NCBI RefSeq assembly: GCF_042186555.1
Contig: NC_133324.1
Span: 220,645,145 to 220,709,144 of the forward strand
Reading direction: 5' to 3'
DNA length: 64,000 bases
Source: Aquarana catesbeiana
Lineage: Eukaryota; Chordata; Amphibia; Anura; Ranidae
Shown: positions 46,423 to 57,589 of the stretch, piece by piece
Numbering within the stretch: the first letter of the stretch is position 1
How the letters are laid out: every line of letters begins with the position of its first letter
Notes under the pieces: model-generated
Told to the model about the DNA's origin: nothing
The model's input: only the letters and a program-made list of their open reading frames with translations
Database searches by the model: none
Program-made: the position numbers and the translations under genes

Positions 46423-46766
46423 GAAAAAGTCAGACCGCTCCCAGGATAACCACCATTCAACCGTGAAAAGAGTACTCCCTCAGCCTCACAGGTGCTGGCT
46501 CTGCACGATGCATAGAAAACAAATTAGAAAATCTGGATGGCCGCTCCCAGGATAACCACCATTCAACCGTGAAAAGAGTACTCCCTCAGCCTCACAGGTG
46601 CTGGCTCTGCACGATGCATAGAAAACAAATTAGAAAATCTGGATGGCCGCACTTCCGTGAAAAAAAGCACCTTTATTGTAGAAAAAAGTTTACAGGTCAC
46701 ATCAAGGTAGATACATAGGACAATTCCAAGCTAATACGTTTCACATCATCAGATGTTTACTTAGAA
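46423..46766 (-). mobile_element. 344-bp PLE-like terminal-repeat element nested in the hammerhead element
   Basis: CAAAAGAGGAGGAA flanks it at 46409-46422 and 46767-46780, and the insertion is absent from the corresponding places near 47310 and 49140. It has two tandem 106-bp repeats (46435-46540, 46541-46646). It also has CACCTTTATTGTAGAAAAAA and ACGTTTCACATCATCAG, the latter a hammerhead-like core (CTGATGA...GAAAC on the minus strand) without a stem II. It is probably not catalytic. Confidence 0.75.
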
Positions 46767-46859
46767 CAAAAGAGGAGGAAAAAAGAAAAAGGTCAACTTG
46801 GAAAACAAATGCTCTGAGTGAGTGAATAATAGTGTAAAAATCAGGAATAAAGTATAAAA

Positions 46860-47200
46860 CAAGTGAGAAAAGAGTAGGATGGAAAAAGCGATAGGGAAGG
46901 AAGAATGAAACAGGGAAAGTGAGGAGAATAAATGGGAGAGAAGGAAAAAAGGGGGAAAAGGAAGAAGACAAAGAAAGAAAGGAAAAAAGGAAAGAAAAGG
47001 AGGCTTTTTCTTTGAAAGCCCTGGCTTTTCTTTTCTCCTAGGTTCCACTCTTTTTCTTCCCTTTTTTTTTTCCTCCTTTTCTTTCCTTTTTTCCTTTCTT
47101 TCTTTCTCTGTTCTTCCTTTTCCCCCTTTTTTCCTTCTTTCCCATTTATTCTCCTCACTTTCCCTCTTTCTTTCTTCCTTCCCTATCATTTTTTCCATCC
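46860..47200. repeat. Polypurine tract joined to polypyrimidine tract
   Basis: About 46860-47011 is A/G-rich and 47038-47200 is T/C-rich. They are the same low-complexity part of the unit in opposite orientation, placed back to back at the head-to-head junction. The long minus-strand frames here (Lys/Glu-rich then Phe/Ser-rich) are low-complexity artefacts. A single T/C-rich copy recurs at 48880-49030. Confidence 0.85.
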
Positions 47201-47593
47201 TACTTTTTTCTCACTTGTTTTACACTTTATTCCCGATTTTTACACTATTATTCACTCACTCCGAGCATTTGTTTTCCAAGTTGACTTTTTTTTCTTTTTT
47301 CCTCCTCCTTTGAGGTCACCTTCATCACCCCTCCACATTTGTTTCTCACACTCTGACCCAATCTGGGGGGCTCTCTGTGTTGGTATCGCCGCCCGGACAT
47401 GCTTCCTCAGCTTCGGGCCTTGGCATTACTGGCCAGCTTGGCATTTGGGGATGCACCGCCATTGCGCAGACACAACTGTAAGTCCATGGTCTTAGTGAAA
47501 TAATGTGGGATCCATGCTTTATATTTACCCACCTGTTTTTCAAATCATTCAATACTGCTATTTCCCCTATCTATAGGTGAGCACTACGGTTAT

Positions 47594-47635
47594 GCTCCTG
47601 ATGAGTGGCTATAAGGTCCCGAAACGGCGTAGAGC
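47594..47635 (+). ncRNA. Hammerhead ribozyme motif, copy 2
   Basis: GCTC (47594-47597), CTGATGA (47598-47604), stem II (47605-47620), GAAAC (47621-47625), GGC loop, GT, then A at 47631 as the cleavage position and GAGC (47632-47635) closing stem I. All core positions CUGANGA and GAAA are present. Confidence 0.78.
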
Positions 47636-49423
47636 TTACAACTACCGTTATGTGTACACAATTATCAATTAAAATTGAACGTTCCAATTTTACTGTATTT
47701 TATACTTTGCCACCTTTTTCTAGTGACAGTTTATAGTGTCACATATTTATTGATTTATTATTATAATTTTATTTATCTATATTCTCATATGCTTGTAATA
47801 GAAGTCCTTGTTGGAATGCATTTTATGATGAATACAGATTATCATTATAGAGCTATGTGCCTAAATATGTAAATATATGAATTTTTGTATCATTTTATTA
47901 AAAAACGCATTTCCTATTCAAGTTATACTTCTGCTCCCGTATGCCTCATTCAAAGTCCTGCATCTGTTCTCTCTTTATTTTATTATCGAACCGGGATGGA
48001 GGAGGGGTTTCGAACGGCCCCACTATCCTCATTTAAAGTCCCAATATGCAATATGCATGCATTTTTCTACCCCATTTAATCAACTAATTAGGGATGGAGG
48101 CACACGGCGGCATTATTAACTACTACACTACTATTTCAACCCATTTTCCATTTATTATTTATTTTTATCTTTTCATTTTTCCTTATTTTATATACCATTT
48201 ATTCTTCATTTATTTACAATTTACTTCAAACTTCCCAGTCATGTATTCTGATTGCTCCCATATAGAGTTAATCATTGGGATGTTATCCCATTTGTTTTGT
48301 CCTTTGACAATTTGATTTTTTCTATTGTGTCTGCGCACTGGTGGTTTTGGCCGCTGCTTGTTCTTGCCTTGCCCTTCCTGCCATGTCCCGAAGCTGCAAC
48401 GTGCACTGGGGATTCCCCCACCACCTTGTTCTGACTTGGGGCGGGCGGGGTCTCCTCCACTGCACGTCAACGTCATGCCTCTCACGCCAGCTGTTTAGCG
48501 TCCTCGTGGCACCTTTATAGCGGTTGCTTGAGTCTCCATTCTCCAGCGCTTGGTGGGCTCGGTATGACGCTCACAACTGGCCAGTCTGGGTGGCTAGCTG
48601 GCAGGGTCGCGGCTCTTCCCTGCTCCTTTTAGGCAGCTGGTGCTTGACGTTGGGGGTAACTCTGTGGCGGCGCTCCCCGCAGTGTCCTCTCCCAGTGCGG
48701 GGTATCACACGCTGGTCCTCTCCCCCATCTACCATCCCTTTGCAACCATACGCTTGCTGGCATTTTTGCCCTTATCCACACCTAGCAGGTATGTTTCCTC
48801 TCACCTGTTTACCACTCACCTTTTTCCTCTTCTGGCTTTTTCTTTGAAAGCCCTGGCTTTTCTTTTCTTCTAGGTTCCACTCTTTTTCTTCCCTTTTTTT
48901 TTTCCTCCTTTTCTTTCCTTTTTTCCTTTCTTTCTTTCTCTTTTCTTCCTTTTCCCCCTTTTTTCCTTCTTTCCCATTTATTCTCCTCAATTTCCCTCTT
49001 TCTTTCTTCCTACCCTATCACTTTTTCCATCCTACTTTTTTCTCACTTGTTTTACACTTTATTCCCGATTTTTATACTATTATTCACTCACTCCGAGCAT
49101 TTGTTTTCCAAGTTGACTTTTTTCTTTTTTCCTCCTCCTTTGAGGTCACCTTCATCACCCCTCCACATTTGTTTCTCACACTCTGACCCAATCTGGGGGG
49201 CTCTCTGTGTTGGTATTGCCGCCCGGACATGCTCCCTCAGCTTCGGGCCTTGGCATTACTGGCTGTCTTGGCATTCGGGGATGCACCGCCATTGAGCAGA
49301 CACAACTGTAAATCCATGGTCTTAGTGAAATAATGTGGGATCCATGCTTTACATTTATCCACCTGTTTTTCAAATCATTCAATGCTGCTATTTCCCCTAT
49401 CTATAGGTGGTCACCACGATTAT

Positions 49424-49465
49424 GCTCCTGATGAGTGGCTATAAGGTCCCGAAACGGCGTAGAGC
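49424..49465 (+). ncRNA. Hammerhead ribozyme motif, copy 3
   Basis: Same 42 nucleotides as copy 2, exactly 1830 bp downstream in direct orientation. Cleavage is predicted after 49461. Copies 2 and 3 would release a 1830-nt RNA. Confidence 0.78.
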
Positions 49466-49945
49466 TTACAACTACCGTTATGTGTACACAATTATCAACT
49501 ATATATGTATGGACATTCCAATTTTACTGTATTTTATACTTTGCTACCTTTTTCTAGTGACAGTTTATAGTGTCACATATTTATTGATTTATTATTATAA
49601 TTTTATTTATCTATATCCTCATATGTTTGTAATATAAGTCCTTGTTGGAATGCATTTTATGACGAATACAGATTATCATTATAGAGCTATGTGCCTAAAT
49701 ATGTAGAGCTATGTGTCTAAATATGTAAATATATGAATTTTTGTATAATTTTATTAAAAAACGCATTTCCTGTTCAAGTTATACTTCTGCTCCCGTGTGC
49801 CTCATTCAAAGTCCCGCATCTGTTCTCCTTTTATTTTATTATCGAACCGGGATGGAGCAGGGGTTTCAAATGGCCCTACTATCCTCATCTAAAGTCGCAA
49901 TATGCAATATGCATGCATTTTTCTACCCCTTTTATTACAATTCAT

Positions 49946-52900
49946 GATTTTTGTGTCTTTCCTTTCTCACACTTAGCCTTTTTTTTACATAGAGGAGTAA
50001 GTGGTGTGTGTATAGTTCTGACATAGTTAATTTAAAGATCAGTGTTAGAGGGTTGAAGTCCAACTCAAGCCTTTTTTTCTCTACATAGAGTCAGGAGGGG
50101 TTAGAACCTTTGTCAGTTTTTATTGCTGTCTTTGACTCTAGTGCAGAGATTTCAATTCACTATTTGGCCCGGTGACAATCCCGTGACACCAGGACACGAA
50201 ATGAGTAGAATAGAGGTCCCAGGACAGGAAGACTCCAAAAACAATAAAAGACAATTTTTAAAGGCTTGTATACAGGCTGACAATGTGAGTTTGCAATTTT
50301 TGTTTACCTAGAGTGGAAATAGTCTAGAGTTATGACTTTTTAGAGCAATCAAGCTAGCTCCCTCTTGCATAGCCACCAATCCTTGTCAGGGACCCTGGGT
50401 AAAGGTTATTAAAATCCCCAGGCTTTCTCAGTTCAAAAAGAACAATATGTGAGTAATAAATGCAAAGGGGATAAATGCCATGAAAATCAAACAGAGAAAG
50501 TAAAAAAACCAAGCAGCAAGGGGATGAGAGTTGAGACAGAAAAGTTCAAAACCCAGAACCTTTTAAATACAGGGTGGGACTTCAGATCTAGGTGAGAACG
50601 CTACAAATAGGGAGCTTCTCGCAGACATTATCAAAGGGTTACACATTAAATTCACAGGTACTTTTTATTTTAACTTTTTTTTTATGCTTTTCAATGTTAA
50701 CCTATAACACTCTGTTCCCATGTTAATGACTGCCATGTTCCAAGAGATGTTTTGCAGAAAACTTGCTACAGGGGAATGTCAGAAAACGTGGACACGCTGC
50801 AGGACTCAGAAACTGCAGACAAGAGACACCCTTATTAACCAACCATGTACATTACACGCCCCTTTCCTCAGCACTCTAAAACATTTGTTCCTTCACAGTT
50901 GCCATAAAAAAAAATAGGTTTTACTCACCGTTAATTAAAACGATTTATTTAACACTCTTTGAATATATGATGTGAAGCTGACATTATTTCTTGCTTCCTG
51001 TCCCTGCTTCCATGTCTAGAATACAACATGTTTGCTGCTTGTTTCTACAGCACTGCCTGTCAGCCATAACATCCAGCGTGCCACTCAGATACTGACAACT
51101 GATGCTGGATGTAGTGCTCTCCTAAGTGGGCATGCTGTTGTGAAATGTGAGCAGTCATAACAAGAACAATGCAGCTGACCAGAGGACATAGAAGTCAGCT
51201 GCACAGAAAGTCTTTTAGGCAGATAACAACCTTTGTGCAGTATTTGTGTGCCACACAGAAACCACCGTGGTAAAAAGGGTTGGACACCTAGGGTTCATGT
51301 TGTATATTACTAAAATGCACAGCCCTCAAACACTACATATTCAGAAGTTTAGAAACCATTATTCCAAGAAAAGTTATTCAAAGTAAGACAGTATTAAAGC
51401 TAATAGTACAAATACATTACAATTCTGTCCCCATATTTCAGAAGTATTGTATATACCTTCGAGCAGCATTGCCCTGTGTTTGCATCCATCATTGCTGTTA
51501 ACAAGCTGTTCATAATCTCTCACCCTTTCCCAGAGGGTGCTGTATGGGGTATGGGAGTTTTATTCTCCACTGGGCTGAAAGAGCAAGCACAAGGAAGTAC
51601 TCAGAGCCAGAAGGCTACAGGCAATATATCTGGAAAAATAAATTTTCTTCAGAAAAGGTAAACCATCATTTTGGCATTTTGCAGAGCTGGCTCAAGTAAA
51701 CATTGTATTATTTTTAGTTAATGTTTAGTTCTATTTTAGGTTAAAAAAAAAAGATATTTCAGTGGACTTAGAATAAGAACTTGATCAGAAAGTTTTTTGT
51801 TTGTTTTTTTGCTTCATGTGCAATGTGGAGGAGACAAAAAGAGACTCTATTTTACCATTTTGGTATTAAGCAAGGACTGGACTTACACCTTTCCATTCTG
51901 CACATAGTATTGAAGAATATTGCAGAAGCAACAACAGTATAGTGTATAATCTTTTCATCAATGCACAGTGATATTTGGAGGAACGGCAGTACAACCGGGA
52001 GACTCTACAGAAAAACATGATACATCAATACTCAATATTTGAGGTAAGAAGTATGGGTGTTTGTTGTCATGGAACCCTGGTGTCCTACAAAGCTGGGCTG
52101 CCTCATAATCAAAACAGTGGGCAAAGTTGTCATGTTTAAGGTGTGTCCACCCACTTCTATCCCTCCCCCCTTCTATATTGGCCATTGGGGGACAAAAATC
52201 ACACTTTGTAGGTAAAAAGTTGAGGGTGGTTGAAACATGGCTGTCATATGGATGCGGTCTCCTAAGATGGGACATACGTTGTAAGTGACTTTGTGGTATT
52301 TTCCCAGTCAACTGGCCAAGCTAATGATTCATTCTATAAACCAAAACTGTTAATTGAATTGCTTTAAAGAGGAGAAGGCATAGAGCATTTGCACTGTAAT
52401 TTGAGTCCCTTTCCCTTAGCACATTTTGCTCAGACAATAATGAAGAAAAAAATCCCATTGCACAAACTTGGATTGTGGTCATTCTGGTTCTAAATCAATG
52501 GCATTCTAGTGCCAGATGTCTACTATCTTTCTCATTTTTGCCTTTAAATACCCAGTGACAATAGTCCTGATTTAGGGCAGTGACAGGAATGTGTCAGTTG
52601 TAGAGTCAGCTGCAGTGTATACACCATAAATATGCAATGTAGCAGTTTTACATTATGAAACAGCTAAAAAAATATCTTTCTGGAAGTAAGAATTTACACT
52701 CAATATCCTTCTAATCCTTCTTTTTTTATATGGTCCTGATAATACATGCTATACATCTAGCTCTTGTGTCCAAGATCGTCATGTGTTTTATAAAGTAAAC
52801 ATCAGTAGTTGTTTGCTTTCAGACTTTCTCTCTTTTGAAGTCTGTAAACTATTGTATGGGGGAGAGGGTATGAGTCATTTAGAAATGTGTATAATTTGGC

Positions 52901-53924
52901 CTTCAACTATTCAGCTTTTTAAACAACAGACTTTCCCCACAAAACACTGTAGATTGGCCTGGTAAACAGGTAAAAAGACCTTGAGTTTTTCCTGCTGACT
53001 GTAAATAGTTAATTTGAGATTTTCATATGCATCATTTTATTTTTACCTGACTAAATAAATAATTTATTTATTTCATTTTTCAGTCCTGAACATGATAAAA
53101 ACAGAAATTATGTAAATGGTATACATTGCCTTTTAATATACAGTAGATATGCCTATAAAATAGTCTTACTTTTGGCATTCACTACAAAAGAAAGGTGGGG
53201 GACTTCTGAAGGCTTCCATCCAGCATTAAAATGTTACAGAGACACGTCGTATAATTAAAATGAACTCCAAGCATATTTACTAATCACCACATATGGTATA
53301 ACTAAACAAGCATGAGAAAATGTGTCCAAATAAAATACTCTTCCAATGATTATAATAAAAGTGTAAAATTGTATATAGACTTGAATTATTTATACTCCAA
53401 CAACTCTTCAATAAAATCTCTTCAAACCATGAATTAAATGCTGTGTATCTCCTGTGTATCAGTCCTGTGTATCAGTGTGTCAAAAAAGGTCTTCCAGCAT
53501 CTTCATAAAATTACACTTCAAGCCATGCTTTGCCCGAAACCTTTGTTTAACAAATAAAATCACCAGAAGTGAATGACCTTAATAGACATTGAGGTCAAAG
53601 TAAGCTTTTTTGATACATCTTTCCAACCTTCTGTTAACTTACCATCCAATCCACTTTCTCCTCAAAGCAATGTAAACATAAATAAAACTCCAAACAGTGT
53701 TATCCTGTAAAAACACTCAATTTATTTTGAAATCCAAAATCACTAACCCTCATCTAATTGTGCTGTAACTTGTACCAGTTTGTCAACGCATATTAGAGTC
53801 TACTGCTGCTGAAAAGTATGATCACCGTTAGGTGTCACCCACCATGTCCTACACATATCTATCAGGAATTCAGGAATCTCTTTTAGTGCATTTCATCATC
53901 CAAGAACTTTCTCAATGGACACTA
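49946..53924. other. No recognised gene or element
   Basis: About 4 kb of AT-rich sequence. One minus-strand frame of 117 codons (51958-52311) has no low-complexity bias but also no motif I recognise, no visible splice partners and no neighbours that would explain it. This stretch has the lowest repeat content of the window. Confidence 0.5.
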
Positions 53925-54080
53925 TTGAGTTGATTTACTAAAACTAGAGAGTGCAAAATCTGGTGCAGCTCTACATAGAAACCAATCAGCTTCCAGGTTT
54001 TATTGTCAAAGCATAATTGAACAAGCTGAAGTTAGAAACTGATTGGCTACCATGCACAGCTGCACCAGATTTTGCATGGG
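53925..54080. mobile_element. Partial MITE, GAGTTGATTTACTAAA family
   Basis: The left end TTGAGTTGATTTACTAAAAC resembles the terminus of the MITE at 32326. AATCTGGTGCAGCTCTACAT and its complement near 54045-54075 form the fold-back body (CACAGCTGCACCAGATTTTG). The right terminal repeat is missing, so the copy is truncated. Confidence 0.65.
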
Positions 54081-54424
54081 ACTGTACAAACCCACAAACA
54101 ACCACCCTGGTTCCACCACTCCATAATGGTATGATCAGTCATGATAGTAAAGAAAACCATGAAACTGAAGTATGGAAAATGATTGCCGTGACCCCTTTAT
54201 TTAAGCTTTAAAACAAATATGATCACCCTTAACCTTTGCTGTACCATACGTTTAACATTAAACACACAGACCAATACCACCATTCAAAATTTACCCAAAC
54301 CACCTTCTCAGTCTTTCAGGACTCAAGCAACAAGCAACTGTACCAACCACCAGGTACCACCATAAACACTGTCCACCCACACTTGTGGGGTGACATTACC
54401 CTGCTTCAGCCCCAGAAGATGTTA

Positions 54425-54859
54425 CCCCCTTCCAAACCAGATCACTTTTTGCGATTCGGCACTGCATCGCTTTAACTGAGAATTGCGCGGTCATGCGACG
54501 TTGCACCCAAACAAAATTAACGTCCTTTTTTCCCCACAAATAGAGCTTTCTTTTGGTGGTATTTGTATTTGGCAATAAGCGTATATTGATTGGTTTGCGC
54601 AAAAGTTATAGCGTCTACAAAATAGGGGATAGTTTTATGTCATTTTTAGTATTAATTTTTTTTTTTTTTTTTGCTAGTAATGGCTGTGATCTGCGATTTT
54701 TATCAGGACTGCGACATTATGGCAGACACATTGGACAATTTTGACACATTTTTGGGATTTATACAGCAATCAGTGCTATAAAAATGCATTGATTACTGTA
54801 AAAATGTCACTGGCAGGGAAGGGATTAACACTAGGGGGGGCGATCAAAGGGTTAATTGT
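54425..54859 (+). repeat. MITE-like dispersed repeat, copy B, left part
   Basis: Reverse orientation of copy A (39361-40075): CCCCCTTCC...GATTCGGCACTGCATCGC, then AATCAGTGCTATAAAAATGC and GGGATTAACAC...GCGATCAAAGGGTTAA. It is interrupted at about 54860 by the DIRS-type element and continues at 60988. Confidence 0.75.
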
Positions 54860-54861
54860 TT

Positions 54862-54975
54862 CTCAAGTCATCTTCCAGGACGGCACACCTGAGAGATGAG
54901 AGGCTCCTCCCCACAGGAAACACAATCAATCAACAGCTGTTTTAAGTCCACACCCTTCCCCCTGATCCTCAGTTT
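54862..54975 (+). repeat. DIRS left inverted terminal repeat
   Basis: Begins CTCAAGTCATCTTCCAGGAC and runs to CCTGATCCTCAGTTT. It is the reverse complement of 60842-60945. Confidence 0.92.
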
Positions 54976-56018
54976 TTGATTGTGTTTCTCCCTACACGGC
55001 GAAACTGTTTGTTTTTTTTTCCAAATGACCGAAGCCTGGGGCTGGTGGTCTCCCCCTGGGAGCCGGACCAAATGCCTGGGAAGCCTCTGGGTCTGGCGGG
55101 ATATATTTATCCTTCCCGGGGGGTTCCCCTATCCTTTCCTCAGGGGGGGGCAGCAGAAACTGGGAAAGCCCCCCTGAGAGCTGAAGGCCCCTGGGTACAG
55201 TGGTGTCCCCAGAACTTCAGGGGCCTTTATCCTGTCTCCCCCCTTTACCTGTCCGGATGTCCGTTCAGATGGGGGTACTGGCCGTCGGTTCTTTCCAGGG
55301 GGATCGTATCCCCTGACTCCTGGGACCCTGGTAGCTCGCGTGGGCTGATGGGGAGTGCACCACCTGAACGACCCGCGTTCTTACCCAGAAGGGAAGGCTG
55401 AGAGTCAGCAGGAGCAGGCGCCCACATCCTCCTTCATAGTTTACTATGGTGAATGTCTGCCTAAACCACCTCATGGGAATGAGGAACGTATGGCATTGCC
55501 CCCCCCCCCCATGTGTATATACTGACTGGACAGTGACAGGACACAGCCTAACCTTGCAGCTCCCTAAAGGGACAGCAGTTGTGGGGGGGGGGCACTTTGG
55601 CGGCTATCCTCCTTGCGTGTGGACCATAAGGATGGAAAAGCAAGCCCGGTGGCTGTGGAAAAAGGGGAAGACGACAACGGTGAGTCAAAAATCCCCAATC
55701 CCAGCCAGATGGTTTCTGGGCATTTGAAATAATCTCCCCTGGGGTCTGGATTCAAATAGCCCAGAAGCTTTTGCTAAAGACACCAGCCACAGCTCCCTCC
55801 TACATCAGAGATGCCGTATGGTGGACAAGTGGTGCAGAGAAGCGAGTGTGCCTAAACCACCTCAGATGGGAAAGAGGTAGGTAAGGCATTTTTTCCCCTT
55901 CCACCTGTATTTACTGAGTGGTGCAGTGCAGGACCTGGGGTCTCCATAACAAAATAGCCCAGAAGCTACTGCTAAAAACCACCAGCCACAGCTTCCTCTT
56001 ATAGCAGAGACACTGTGG

Positions 56019-56378
56019 GCGGCACAGTGGTGCAGTGGTTAGCACTCTCGCCTAGCAGTAAAAAAGGGTCGCTGGTTCAAATCCCAACCACGACACTACC
56101 TGCCTGGAGTTTGCATGTTCTCCCTGTGCCTGCGTGGGTTTCCTCCGGGTACTCCAGTTTCCTCCCACACTCCAAAGACATGCTGGTAGGTTAATTGGCT
56201 TCTGTCCAAAATTGGCCCTAGTATATGAATGGGGACCTTGGATTGAGGGTAGGGATTGATGTGAGTGTGCGATGTTCAGGGTTAGGGACAAGGGTCAGGG
56301 CTGTAGACCCACACTCACTCAGGTTGAACTGGATGGACTGGTGTCTTTATTCAACCTTACTAACTATGTAACTATGTA
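56019..56378 (+). mobile_element. V-SINE-type tRNA-derived SINE
   Basis: The 5' part resembles a tRNA, with A-box-like TGGTGCAGTGGTTAGCAC and B-box GGTTCAAATCC. The strongly conserved core follows: GGAGTTTGCATGTTCTCCCT, GGGTTTCCTCCGGGTACTCC and CTCCAAAGACATGCTGGTAG. The tail is CR1-like: GGACTGGTGTCTTTATTCAA, then AACTATGTAACTATG. ACTGTGG flanks it at 56012-56018 and 56379-56385. Length 360 bp. The tRNA part is a SINE promoter, not a working tRNA gene. Confidence 0.93.
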
Positions 56379-57589
56379 ACTGTGGTTATCACAACAGTAG
56401 GTTGTCAGCCTCTCCCTACATACCCGGTTGTGGTACATTAGTAGGGGTGAATACAGCAAAGAGGGTGACCTGGTAGAACAAAGAGTTCCTTACTGGCCAG
56501 GTATATCACTGAACAAGTTATTAATGGTGCAATGGTTGAAGGATTCAGGAGTAAGCTCCCTTGCGCAGCAGGTGCACTAGGTTATCTGGCCCTATTAGCC
56601 CAGCTGCTAGGAATCTGCTTAAAGTTGCTCCAAGATGCTTAAAAGCTGACCTAACTTTCAACAATGTGGCAGGGACCAAGCTTCTGTGTGGCACAGTAGG
56701 GGTTCCCTTGTGACAGATCCTCCTTTTGGGGGTTGCTTGCTATGGGTAACTTTTCATAAGCTCCAACCTCCCACTCCACTCTTACATTGTGGTTATATTT
56801 TAATGCAGGGGGTAAGAAAAACCTTTTTGTTGGTTTGGGCTACAGTCCACTCAGTGACAGATCTAAAAGCGATTTACCATAAATCGTTTTTCCTATATCC
56901 TTTGATTAAGGATTTTCTGTGCAAACATATGCAAGAGCTAGATGGCTATATGATTGCTTCTTTAAGGGCTGCAGGTGGCTATTTACCTCCAGGCTAAATT
57001 GGTAACCACCCTTTTTAGAGGTCTTATATTGGTCTCTAGGGCTGGGCTCATTGAGACTTTAGTTACTGATCAGCCCCACCCGTGTATGAGCTGGCTAGCG
57101 TTTGCTCAATCTACGGAGGTAAGGTAGGACAACAGCTACTATAGTAAGGTGTCCAACCATTTTAGGATTGGTTCCTTCACTGGTGGTGAAGGATTAGTAT
57201 CTACAGCCCAGGCTATGCCTATGAAATAATTTGCTCCTGTTTGGTTATTTCATAAAGGGATACACCATGACTCCTTCTTGGCTGCTCACCAGTAGACCTC
57301 AGTAGTGAAGGTTTGTGTTTGGTGGCACAACTAAAGTACACATTGAGATTTGTGACATCTCTGCTGAAGCTTGTTGGGTGTCCTTTATATCCTAAAGGTA
57401 CTGCTTTGTTTGGCTACAGATCAGAAAATACAACAGGGAAGGTGGTCTGTACTTTCTGGTTTTGTGCCGCACGCCAGAAACGCACATCATTGAGTCTGGT
57501 GATGACATTTCTGCTCATAATTGTTATATTGCTGCACATCAGACCTACACAAGATTGGGGTCTGTCTGTGGGGTTTTTGTGTCCTGTAT

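Larger units (their letters stand above)
45713..49931. mobile_element. Non-autonomous, hammerhead-bearing element in head-to-head plus tandem arrangement
   Basis: TTATTACAATTCAT flanks the element at 45699-45712 and 49932-49945. Inside, 45713-47011 is a partial unit on the minus strand (with a 344-bp insertion). 47012-48840 is a complete unit of about 1.83 kb on the plus strand, and 48841-49931 is a second partial plus unit. Each carries one hammerhead motif. No ORF longer than about 145 codons is found and none has family motifs. Variable-length duplications, head-to-head truncated copies and hammerheads are known PLE traits, so I infer a PLE-mobilised terminal-repeat element. Confidence 0.8.

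Noticed and set aside
46741..47198. Lys/Glu-rich and Phe/Ser-rich proteins of 76-145 codons
   Set aside because: They are translations of polypurine and polypyrimidine tracts at a head-to-head junction. The same low-complexity tract gives similar frames near 48880-49030.
54976..55401. 141-codon Gly/Pro-rich protein downstream of the DIRS left ITR
   Set aside because: Its position would suit a gag-like gene, but I see no gag motif and competing frames are equally open in this GC-rich stretch. Left unannotated.
56030..56110. tRNA gene
   Set aside because: A- and B-box-like motifs are present, but they belong to the V-SINE head. The segment has a SINE core, a CR1-like tail and a 7-bp target duplication, and no sound cloverleaf.
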